A program made the position numbers and the translations under genes. This document shows positions 1 to 6,741 of a DNA stretch of 27,055 bases, piece after piece. The notes under the pieces are model-generated. The model was not told the DNA's origin, made no database searches, and saw only the letters and a program-made list of their open reading frames with translations. The stretch is from Akkermansiaceae bacterium UBA4145 (GTDB taxonomy: Bacteria; Verrucomicrobiota; Verrucomicrobiia; Verrucomicrobiales; Akkermansiaceae), in the NCBI GenBank assembly GCA_002380675.1, contig DFWB01000370.1:1-27055 (forward strand), in the 5' to 3' direction. How positions within the stretch are numbered: the stretch's first letter is position 1; the number at the start of each line of letters is the position of its first letter.

Positions 1-1046
1 GCAATATCAATGTTCTGGACCATTTCCTCGATTACGGTGCCCGGCTTGATGCCCGGACCTCGGGCGAGGAGAGGGACACGGATGCTTTCCTCGAAGGCAT
101 CGCGCTTGTCGTAGAAGCCGTGTTCGCCGAGGGCGAACCCGTTGTCTCCCATGTAGACCACGAGGGTGTCCTTGGTGAGTTCACTCTGGTCAAGGTGGGT
201 GAGGAGGCGCCCGATGTTTTCATCGAGGCCGTGGATGGTTTCGCAGAAGTTGTAGTAGAGTTCGTCGAAGTCAGGGACCGGGTCGTGGTCTAGGGGGCCA
301 GTTTGCATGTGGTCGATCCCGTGGATGCCGAAACGGCGTTCGCGGACCCAGCGGGGCTGGGTGGCGTAGTTCTCCTCGGTATTGGCCATGGTGGCGGGGT
401 AGGGTATTTTCTTGCCCTCGTAACGGGTGGCATGGCGAGGGGCAGGGGTGAAGGGGTAGTGGACAGCCTTATAGCCGAGGTAGAGGAGGAAGGGCTGATC
501 GGCGGGCCGTTCCCTGAGCCACTTGATGGCCTGGTCGGTCAGGATATCCGCATTGTAGCCCTTGAAGGCCTGGCGCCTGCCGTTGATGTTGAGTTCCGGA
601 TCGAAGTAGGTGCCCTGGCCTTTGAAGCTGACCCAGTGGTGAAAGCCGGGACGCGGTTCGTCGTTGTCGTGGCCCATGTGCCACTTGCCGACGTAGGCTG
701 TGCGGTAGCCGGCCTTTTGGAGGTGCTGGGGAAAGAAGACGGTTCCCTTGGGGACGGGGCGCTGGTTGTCGACCACCCGGTGGTGGTGCATGTATTGGCC
801 GGTCAGGACGGAGGCCCGGCTGGGGGAGCAGAGGGATGTGCTGACGAAGGCGTTGGCGAGGTGAGCTCCTTCCCTGGCGAGCCGGTCGAGGGCGGGGGTT
901 TCCAGCCACTCGGGGGCATCCTGGTGGAAGCCCATGAGGTCGTAGCGATGGTCGTCGCTGAGGATGAAGATAATGTTGGGCGGACTGGCGGAGGCAAAGG
1001 CCGGGAAGAGGGAGGCGGCGAAGAGCCAGGGGAAGAGGAAGCGCAT
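1..1046 (-). CDS. Secreted sulfatase, S1 family, partial (C-terminus beyond left edge)
   Basis: Hydrolyses sulfate esters, probably on sulfated polysaccharide, in the periplasm or outside the cell. About 348 residues are visible and the frame is still open at base 1. A hydrophobic signal peptide (residues 1-20) is followed by NIIFILSDDHR, the first metal-binding Asp pair of sulfatases. The activation motif C-S-P-S-R lies at residues 73-77, with Cys73 as the predicted formylglycine site. VGKWHMGH and YMGDNGF are further active-site segments. The GFHHWVSFKGQG region recalls N-acetylglucosamine-6-sulfatase-like S1 proteins, but the substrate is a guess. The gene lies 67 bp downstream of a second sulfatase on the same strand, so the two probably share a transcript. 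Codon use is odd: third positions are about 87% G/C in the first 60 codons, against about 60% in the neighbouring sulfatase. Confidence 0.93.
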   Translation of the reverse strand, partial: MRFLFPWLFAASLFPAFASASPPNIIFILSDDHRYDLMGFHQDAPEWLETPALDRLAREGAHLANAFVSTSLCSPSRASVLTGQYMHHHRVVDNQRPVPKGTVFFPQHLQKAGYRTAYVGKWHMGHDNDEPRPGFHHWVSFKGQGTYFDPELNINGRRQAFKGYNADILTDQAIKWLRERPADQPFLLYLGYKAVHYPFTPAPRHATRYEGKKIPYPATMANTEENYATQPRWVRERRFGIHGIDHMQTGPLDHDPVPDFDELYYNFCETIHGLDENIGRLLTHLDQSELTKDTLVVYMGDNGFALGEHGFYDKRDAFEESIRVPLLARGPGIKPGTVIEEMVQNIDI

Positions 1047-1069
1047 GGTGGCAGGATGGTGATATGGTT

Positions 1070-1103
1070 GCCCGGGAGCAAGGACGTAGCTCCGGTTCCG
1101 GGC
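1070..1103 (-). other. Intercistronic stem-loop between two sulfatase genes
   Basis: GCCCG (1070-1074) and GGAGC (1075-1079) pair with GCTCC (1089-1093) and CGGGC (1099-1103). The loop is nine bases, with a five-base bulge at 1094-1098. The structure sits between the stop of the upstream sulfatase and the start of the downstream one. No T-run follows on the transcribed minus strand, so a simple intrinsic terminator is unlikely. It could affect mRNA processing or relative expression. That role is inference. Confidence 0.4.
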
Positions 1104-1113
1104 GTGATTGGGC

Positions 1114-2658
1114 TTAGTCCTTGGTTATCTTGCTGCCCCACCAGGTGGGATTGGGCTGGAAGGCTGGATCGAGGAAGTTGGCGTGTTGTTTTTCAAGTTG
1201 GGGGAGACGCTTAGATTTGATGACGGCATTCTGTTGCTTCCGTCGTGCTGAGTCGAAGCGGGCATCTTTTTTTGGGAGGAGGGCCCCGGTCTCGGCGAGC
1301 CATGCGTCAAGGGCGGCGCGAAGTTTCCTGACTCTTGGGCCTTCCTCGATTGCGAGATTCTTCTTCTCGCCGGTGTCCCGATCGAGGTTGTAGAGCTCGT
1401 CCCTGCCATCTTCGTAGTAATGAATGAGCTTCCAATCTCCACGGCGGATAATAGCACTGGGCTCTCCACCCTGGTTTCCATAGTGCGGGTAATGCCAGAA
1501 CAGGTCGCGGGCGGGGATCTTACCTCCTCTGAGAAGAGGTAAGAGGCTGACTCCATCGACGTGCTGGGCCGGGAGGGGTTCAAGGCCCGCCAGTTCTAAA
1601 AGAGTGGGATAAAAATCTGTTCCAGTTACCGGAGTCTCGCTGATTGTGCCGGGTCGTCCCACTCCTGGTGCCTTGATGTAGTAAGGTTCTCGGATGCCGC
1701 CTTCCCATTGGCGACCCTTGCCGCCACGGTAGGGCAGATTGGAGGTGGCAAAAGCATCGCCAGAGGAGACTCCACCGTTATCAGAGGTGAAGACGACGAT
1801 GGTGTTGTCTGCGATCCCTGCTTCATCGAGGGCCTTCAGTACGATGCCAACCGCGTCATCCATGGTTTCCATCATCCCGGCATAGATGGGGCAGTCCTGC
1901 ACCTGTCGTACTGGTAACGTACGGTCGATGAGAAAGCGGTTGCCCCGATGGGGAGATTTCCCGGCCTTGTCCCGGTATTTTTTCCAAAGGTCTGGGGTGG
2001 TCTGGATTGGACCGTGGACCGAGTAAAAGGAGAGGAAGGCAAAAAACGGGGTGTTGGCTTTGCCCTTGATGAAAGAGGCGGTGTCATGGGCGAGGCGAAG
2101 CGGGAGGGACTGGCCCTTCGGTCCATCCGTCATCTTTGGGTTTCGGAAGGGAGAAAAGAATCCTCCCGGTGGGCTGCCCCGGTGGTGCCCGCCGATGTTG
2201 TGGTCGAAACCGTGGTCTTCAGGGAACGATCCCTCGCCGCCAAGATGCCACTTTCCTGCGAAGAAGGTTCGGTAGCCACCCTTTTTGAGCGCCTCGGCCA
2301 GACAGGTGTCTTCATGGGGAAGTTGCCGGGTATATTCGGAGGGAAGGACCTTATTGTTACGCTTCCAATCCAGCCCAGTAGCGGCTCCAATCCAGTCCGT
2401 GATGCCGTGACGAGCGGGGTATTTCCCAGTCATGATGCTGGCGCGGGAGGGCGAGCAGACCTGACAGGTAGCGTAGCCATGAGTGAAGCGGACACCCTCT
2501 CTTGCGATACGGTCAATGTGAGGCGTCTCGTGGTATACGCTGCCCTCGATGGAGAGATCCCTGACTCCGAGGTCATCGGCGAGGATAAATAGGATATTGG
2601 GTGCAGCCGCAAGCGCCTGGGTCCATGTGAAGAGAAGAAAGAGATAAGAGCGAAACAT
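1114..2658 (-). CDS. Secreted sulfatase, S1 family (full length)
   Basis: Arylsulfatase-type hydrolase of 514 residues, predicted to act outside the cytoplasm on sulfated glycans. The start at 2658 is chosen because it opens directly on a signal peptide (MFRSYLFLLFTWTQALA); the frame extends 20 codons upstream, but these look non-coding. NILFILADDLG holds the first metal-binding Asp pair. The motif C-S-P-S-R at residues 68-72 gives Cys68 as the formylglycine site, and FAGKWHLGG and FTSDNGG complete the active site. The GGHHRGSPPGGFFSPF stretch resembles subfamilies acting on galactose-type sulfates, from memory only. Activation needs a formylglycine-generating enzyme or anSME, neither of which is in the window. 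It is the first gene of a probable two-gene operon and is divergent from the PQQ-like gene across 223 bp. I see no strong Shine-Dalgarno. Confidence 0.95.
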   Translation of the reverse strand: MFRSYLFLLFTWTQALAAAPNILFILADDLGVRDLSIEGSVYHETPHIDRIAREGVRFTHGYATCQVCSPSRASIMTGKYPARHGITDWIGAATGLDWKRNNKVLPSEYTRQLPHEDTCLAEALKKGGYRTFFAGKWHLGGEGSFPEDHGFDHNIGGHHRGSPPGGFFSPFRNPKMTDGPKGQSLPLRLAHDTASFIKGKANTPFFAFLSFYSVHGPIQTTPDLWKKYRDKAGKSPHRGNRFLIDRTLPVRQVQDCPIYAGMMETMDDAVGIVLKALDEAGIADNTIVVFTSDNGGVSSGDAFATSNLPYRGGKGRQWEGGIREPYYIKAPGVGRPGTISETPVTGTDFYPTLLELAGLEPLPAQHVDGVSLLPLLRGGKIPARDLFWHYPHYGNQGGEPSAIIRRGDWKLIHYYEDGRDELYNLDRDTGEKKNLAIEEGPRVRKLRAALDAWLAETGALLPKKDARFDSARRKQQNAVIKSKRLPQLEKQHANFLDPAFQPNPTWWGSKITKD

Positions 2659-2840
2659 GATGACAGGTGACGGAGTGATCTTAAAAGGTGATTCTGCGGT
2701 GCATAGCGGCCAAGCCAATTGCCAAATACGGGGAGGACTACATTTTCTATGATCAGAGATGCGATGGAGCGACGAGGCTATGGCATAAAGCTCCGAGTGC
2801 CGGGCTCTCTGATCGTGGTCCTATCGTAGGCTCTTTTATT

Positions 2841-2859
2841 ACTGGCCGTGCCGGCCAGT
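2841..2859 (+). promoter_or_regulatory. Perfect 8-bp inverted repeat in the leader of the PQQ-like gene
   Basis: ACTGGCCG (2841-2848) and CGGCCAGT (2852-2859) form a perfect stem around the three-base spacer TGC. The repeat ends 22 bp before the ATG at 2882, inside the 223-bp divergent region shared with the sulfatase gene. No T-run follows on either strand, so an operator or a leader hairpin fits better than a terminator. No clear sigma-70 promoter is visible in the surrounding region. Confidence 0.45.
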
Positions 2860-2881
2860 CTGACCTATCTAAGGTCCACTT

Positions 2882-4165
2882 ATGAAGTATCGACACCTCA
2901 TTGGTATGATGATGATGTCCGGCAGCCTTTGCTTGCAGGCCGGGGAGTGGAAAAGCTGGCGGGGAGATACCCATGGCAGCGGCGTTGCGCCTGAGGCGGA
3001 AACAGTTCTGTCCTTCTCTGAAGAGCAAAACCTTCTTTGGAAGGTTCACCTTCTTGGGCCCGGGAACTCAACCCCGATCATCACGAATGACCAGTTGCTG
3101 TTGACCTGCGGTATCGGGGGGAATGATGCCGTGGTTTCTTACGATCTAGAGGGAAAGGAGCTGTGGCGAACGAGTTTTGGAAGTGAGACCCCGGGCAAGG
3201 GGGATAATAAGCAGAAGGGAACCGGGGCGAATTCTTCTATCGTGACAGATGGAAGAGGCATCTTTGCCTACTTCAAGTCCGGGCGTGTGGCGGCCCTGAC
3301 CATGAAGGGAAAGAAGGTCTGGGAGCTCAATCTGCAGGATAAATTTGGGGAGGATACCCTCTGGTGGGATGAGGGAACGTCGCCTGTGATTGCTGGTGGT
3401 TTTCTTGTGCTTGCGGTGATGCAGACCGAGGGGGGGTCTTATGTAATCGGGCTTCAGAAGACTACCGGAAAAATTGCCTGGAAGGTAGATCGCAATTTCG
3501 ATGTCGGAGCAGAATCCGGTGATTCCTATACGACGCCTCTCGTAATTGAAATAGGGGGTCAGGAGACCTTGGTGACCTGGGGAGCAGACCACCTCACGGG
3601 GCATGATCCCTCTAACGGAAAACTGCTCTGGACGTGTGGGGGATTCAATCCGAAGAAAACGAAGTTCTGGCGGGTGATCGCCTCCCCGGCCTCCGCGAAG
3701 GGAATCGTGGCAGTTTCGTATGCCCGCGGTAAAGCGACTGGAGGAATTCGGGTTGGAGGAGAAGGAGATATTACAGAAGGCGCCTGGGCGTGGAAGAGGG
3801 AAGGAATTGGTGCCGACTCTGTGTCTCCCGTCGCTGACGAAGAAAGCGGAACATTTATCGTTCTGAATGACTCGGAAAAGCCGAGAGGTCTGGTTTCCTG
3901 TCTCGATGCACGCAGTGGGAAGACCCTGTGGGAGGAGCAACTTCCGAAGGCGGCTCAGAAGTTTTATGCGTCGCCTCTGCTTGCGGGGAATACACTGTAT
4001 TTGGCACGTGTTGATGGAGTGATCTTTTCGGGAACAGTTGAGGGCAATGGGCTGACGGGGCTTACTGAAAATAAGCTGGATGATAATCTCTATGCCTCGC
4101 CAGTTGCGATCGGTAAGCGTCTCTTCATCCGAGGGCGTCGTAATCTCTATTGCTTCGGCAAGTAA
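2882..4165 (+). CDS. Secreted PQQ-like beta-propeller repeat protein
   Basis: The 427-residue protein has an N-terminal signal peptide (to about residue 21, ending LCLQAGEW) followed by repeated propeller blades. Typical blade signatures are visible: LWKVHLLGPGNSTPI, VSYDLEGKELWR, AALTMKGKKVWEL, GLQKTTGKIAWKV, DPSNGKLLWT and CLDARSGKTLWEE. This is the PQQ_2/BamB-like family that is abundant in Verrucomicrobiota and Planctomycetota. Members may bind PQQ or serve as protein scaffolds, and I see no catalytic dehydrogenase residues that would decide. AAGG lies seven bases before the ATG and supports the start. The gene is divergent from the sulfatase operon and 80 bp before a rhodanese lipoprotein gene, possibly on one transcript. 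Specific function is unknown. Confidence 0.88.
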   Translation: MKYRHLIGMMMMSGSLCLQAGEWKSWRGDTHGSGVAPEAETVLSFSEEQNLLWKVHLLGPGNSTPIITNDQLLLTCGIGGNDAVVSYDLEGKELWRTSFGSETPGKGDNKQKGTGANSSIVTDGRGIFAYFKSGRVAALTMKGKKVWELNLQDKFGEDTLWWDEGTSPVIAGGFLVLAVMQTEGGSYVIGLQKTTGKIAWKVDRNFDVGAESGDSYTTPLVIEIGGQETLVTWGADHLTGHDPSNGKLLWTCGGFNPKKTKFWRVIASPASAKGIVAVSYARGKATGGIRVGGEGDITEGAWAWKREGIGADSVSPVADEESGTFIVLNDSEKPRGLVSCLDARSGKTLWEEQLPKAAQKFYASPLLAGNTLYLARVDGVIFSGTVEGNGLTGLTENKLDDNLYASPVAIGKRLFIRGRRNLYCFGK

Positions 4166-4245
4166 TCGTTGCCGGTCTCGCTGTGCCTTGACGGGAGAAT
4201 TTCCGATAGTCAGTGCGACAGAATGGCAGCAATTTCCAAGGTGTG

Positions 4246-4746
4246 ATGATGAGGATCAGGAACTGGATCTGTGGAGTGCCTGTCCTCCTCGCGGTGCTTA
4301 TTTGCTCCTGTGCCGGAGGGTCTGGCCAGAAAGACTCCGTTTCCCGGGTCCCTACGAATAAAGGAGAAGGCGTGACTCCAGCCCGTGTTCGAATAGATGA
4401 AAAGCCTCGGGAAGTCCCGCGGATAAGCGGAATACAGCTGGAGAATCTTTTCCAGTTGCGGGAGGAGAGGGGGGTTTTACTCGTGGACGTCCGCCCGGCT
4501 TTTTTTTTCCGGTTGGGACATATTCCGGGAGCATTCAACCTGCCGCTGAAAACCTTCGATGCAGGGGTCCACTCATTCCTTCAGGATCTCGAGGAGGCCC
4601 GGAGTTCTGGTAAAAAAGTTGTCATATACTGTGCAGACAAGGACTGCCCGGACAGTCTCACCACGGCGAGAAAGTTAGCTCGGTTGGGATACTCGACTTC
4701 TGTCTACCGAGGTGGATGGAAAGAGTGGCGGAGCGCGGGTCTTTAG
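4246..4746 (+). CDS. Rhodanese-domain lipoprotein
   Basis: Probable membrane-anchored sulfurtransferase-like protein of 167 residues. The start at 4246 (or 4249, since the gene begins ATGATG) follows an AAGG ribosome site at about 4237 and opens on a lipoprotein signal, with a hydrophobic stretch ending in ICSCAGG. The lipidated Cys would be the second of that pair. A GTG-initiated upstream extension to 4213 is possible but would bury the signal peptide. The C-terminal 110 residues are a rhodanese domain: LLVDVRPAFFFRLGHIPGAFNLP, then the loop IYCADKDCPDS carrying the putative active Cys, then VYRGGWKEWRSAGL. The loop has a second Cys five residues after the first. The gene converges on the DUF3500 gene, with 24 bp between stops. 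Confidence 0.86.
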   Translation: MMRIRNWICGVPVLLAVLICSCAGGSGQKDSVSRVPTNKGEGVTPARVRIDEKPREVPRISGIQLENLFQLREERGVLLVDVRPAFFFRLGHIPGAFNLPLKTFDAGVHSFLQDLEEARSSGKKVVIYCADKDCPDSLTTARKLARLGYSTSVYRGGWKEWRSAGL

Positions 4747-4753
4747 GCGATTC

Positions 4754-4769
4754 GAGAGGCTTTTCTCTC
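4754..4769. terminator. Possible weak bidirectional terminator between convergent genes
   Basis: GAGAG (4754-4758) pairs with CTCTC (4765-4769) across GCTTTT in the 24-bp gap between the rhodanese and DUF3500 stop codons. The position suits a shared terminator, but the stem is only five base pairs and no long T-run follows on either strand. Confidence 0.25.
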
Positions 4770-4770
4770 C

Positions 4771-5790
4771 TCAGGATGGTTCGCGGATGTGAAGCCATGC
4801 ATGGACGTGAGGTAAGCCCCGGAAATACGAGACCATGCTGGGTCCCTCCAGTTGCCAGACGTCCCATATTTCATCATCGCCGAGGTTTTCATCTCGATAG
4901 AAAGAAAGGTGAAGGTTTTCGATTCCTCCCGCCTTGATGTGTTTCATGGCCTCCTGAGCGTCTTCTTCTCGAAAAGGGGCCAGGAGGTCGCCAACAACTT
5001 TCATAACGTGCCCCCTTTGGTCGGCTGCTAGATCGCCTACTCTGATTCCATCGAGGCCGGTTTTTTTCCCGGACAATTCCACGGTCTTTTTCCCTCTTTC
5101 CCCCCGGCTTTTGCCCAAGAGGGCGGCCTTGCGCTGTTTGCCATCCAGCATCTGATAGACCTCGTTCGCTCTTACCGCCTGATACCAGTAGGCGTTATCC
5201 TCGTGTTTGGGGCTTTCGTTGAAGCCCCGGGCTGCATGGCCATAGAAAATTGGGCCGCCGAAGGCCGCTCCCTTCATGGAGTCGCCATCACAACGCCGAG
5301 TGCAATGACGTCCGGTCAGGACAAATTCAAACTGCCCGCTTCCTGGTGTTCCGAAGATGGCTACTGAGGAGCCTCCCTCAAAACCATCGATTCCACTATC
5401 CCACTCAACCTGCTCAAAAACCTTTTCAGCATATTCATCACTGTGAATTCCCATGAAAATATCCTTGATCATGGCCTGCTGATCCTTGCTGAAGCTTTCG
5501 ACCTTGGCCTTCGTAATATGCCAGTTATTTTCGATTTTCAGGCGGAGATCGTGGTCGTAAGGAAAGCAAATGATCTTGCGTTGCTCCGGAGTAAGGGAAT
5601 CGTAGAACGTTTTGACGATCGTCTCGGGCTGATTTTTCGCTTTGGTGATGTCGTTGGCAAGCAACGGTATAAGTCCTGGAGTCACAAGCCCTCCCGTTGC
5701 GGATATGGAGGATTTTAGAAACCTGCGACGGCTTGGGTGAAGATGCTTGCGAGAGGAGGTTCCGGAGATGGAATCAGAACTGATAGACAT
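4771..5790 (-). CDS. DUF3500 family protein with twin-arginine signal
   Basis: The 339-residue protein has an N-terminal twin-arginine export signal (SRRRFLKSS, then an Ala/Gly/Leu-rich segment), so it is probably exported folded. The body matches DUF3500 proteins as I remember them: FYDSLTPEQRKIICFPYDHDLR near the start, FEFVLTGRHCTRRCDGDS and FGGPIFYGH in the middle, and HVHAWLHIREPS at the end. The biochemical function of the family is not established to my knowledge. Conserved His, Cys and Asp suggest metal or cofactor binding, which is inference. An ATG at 5796, two codons upstream, is an equally plausible start; AAGG lies upstream of both. The gene stands alone, convergent with the rhodanese gene and divergent from the sigma factor gene. 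Confidence 0.82.
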   Translation of the reverse strand: MSISSDSISGTSSRKHLHPSRRRFLKSSISATGGLVTPGLIPLLANDITKAKNQPETIVKTFYDSLTPEQRKIICFPYDHDLRLKIENNWHITKAKVESFSKDQQAMIKDIFMGIHSDEYAEKVFEQVEWDSGIDGFEGGSSVAIFGTPGSGQFEFVLTGRHCTRRCDGDSMKGAAFGGPIFYGHAARGFNESPKHEDNAYWYQAVRANEVYQMLDGKQRKAALLGKSRGERGKKTVELSGKKTGLDGIRVGDLAADQRGHVMKVVGDLLAPFREEDAQEAMKHIKAGGIENLHLSFYRDENLGDDEIWDVWQLEGPSMVSYFRGLPHVHAWLHIREPS

Positions 5791-6057
5791 GACCATGAGA
5801 CCTTGAGCGAAAGGAAGATGGGGAGGCAATCATTTTCAGTGTTTGATATGGCAGGTGCGAAAAGTTTCTCATCCGGCGTTGGGAGATCTAAGAAAAATAC
5901 TCAGAAAGGGTAGGGCTTCAGAACAATCCGGGGTGATTTCTTAAGGTCGCCGGGCGTTTTGGGGCAATTCTCTGGAGATGAATTTTGAATCAAACAATAA
6001 TTCTATGATAGTCAGGGTAGTTGTTGACGTTTTACTGTTGAGAGACGCTCCTTCACG
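5791..6057. other. Divergent intergenic region, DUF3500 gene / sigma factor gene
   Basis: These 267 bp should hold promoters for both flanking genes. The stretch from 5975 to 6040 is AT-rich and contains TATGAT (6004-6009) and TTGACG (6024-6029), but these are not spaced as a standard -35/-10 pair in either orientation. I see no strong hairpin or repeat. An autoregulated ECF promoter could be here but cannot be recognised without knowing the consensus. Confidence 0.35.
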
Positions 6058-6741
6058 ATGCCCGAAGATTCTCCGAACGAACAAGCAGACACCATGGACG
6101 GGGTTCGTAAAAAAGGCTTCGAGCAGGCCTACGAGCGCACGCGTAAAAGTCTCATTGCCCGGCTTGAGAACTGGGAGGACCAGAGGACATGGGATGAATT
6201 CTACCAGACCTACTGGCGCCTGATATATTCCGTTGGCCTGAAGGCGGGTCTGCGTTCTGATGAGGCCTTTGACGTCGTCCAGGAGACCATTTTGTCCATT
6301 GCCAAGCAAAGCAGAAAGCAGCTGTATGATCCAAAGCAAGGTTCATTCAAGACGTGGCTGATGAATATGACGCGCTGGCGAATTAATGATCAATTCCGTA
6401 GACGAAAGAAGGATACTGCGATGGCTGGAAACGAGTGGAATGAGGAGCGGAAGACTGCGGTAATTGATCGTTTTGAGGACCCTAGTGGGGATTTGCTGGA
6501 GCGCATGTGGAATGTGGAGTGGAAAAAAAACCTCGCAGATGCAGCACTCGCACGGGTAAAGGGGCAGGTATCACCCAAGCAATACCAAATTTTTGATTAT
6601 TACGTAGTAAGGCAGTGGGACGCCAAAAAAGTTCAGGCCCATCTTGGGGTGAGCATGGCCCAAGTCTATCTGGCGAAGCACCGGGTCGGTGCGGTCTTGA
6701 AACGGGAGTTGGCCAAACTCGAGAAGCATGAAAAGCAGTAA
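6058..6741 (+). CDS. ECF-type RNA polymerase sigma-70 factor
   Basis: Alternative sigma factor of 227 residues. Region 2 spans about residues 40-120: FYQTYWRLIYSVGLKAGL, then SDEAFDVVQETILSI with the acidic residues that contact core polymerase retained, then GSFKTWLMNMTRWRINDQFRRRKK. Region 4 spans about 165-222 (VSPKQYQIFDYYVVRQWDAKKVQAHLGVSMAQVYLAKHRVGAVLKREL), a helix-turn-helix for -35 recognition. The N-terminal ~35 residues are an acidic or charged extension, and Met13 (6094) is an alternative start. The 3' end overlaps the kinase gene by 14 bp, so the two are probably co-translated. No anti-sigma gene is present. Control by the kinase is the likely alternative, as in the Vibrio parahaemolyticus EcfP/PknT pair, although here the region 2.2 acidic residues are not missing. 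Confidence 0.92.
   Translation: MPEDSPNEQADTMDGVRKKGFEQAYERTRKSLIARLENWEDQRTWDEFYQTYWRLIYSVGLKAGLRSDEAFDVVQETILSIAKQSRKQLYDPKQGSFKTWLMNMTRWRINDQFRRRKKDTAMAGNEWNEERKTAVIDRFEDPSGDLLERMWNVEWKKNLADAALARVKGQVSPKQYQIFDYYVVRQWDAKKVQAHLGVSMAQVYLAKHRVGAVLKRELAKLEKHEKQ

Noticed and set aside
303..1214. Long open frame on the plus strand, 303 codons
   Set aside because: It lies antisense to the partial sulfatase, whose sequence has clear signal peptide and active-site motifs. The plus-strand translation is Gly/Val/Glu-rich with no recognisable domain, as expected from the strong third-position bias of the true gene.
1948..2592. Plus-strand open frame of 214 codons
   Set aside because: Antisense to the second sulfatase over conserved motifs, with no domain and no plausible start context.
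2659..2881. Sigma-70 promoter built from TTGCCA (2719-2724) and TATGAT (2748-2753)
   Set aside because: The spacer is 23 bases, too long for a normal promoter, and no alternative hexamer pair was convincing.
3146..3940. Minus-strand open frame of 264 codons
   Set aside because: Antisense to the PQQ-like gene, whose blade repeats establish the coding strand.
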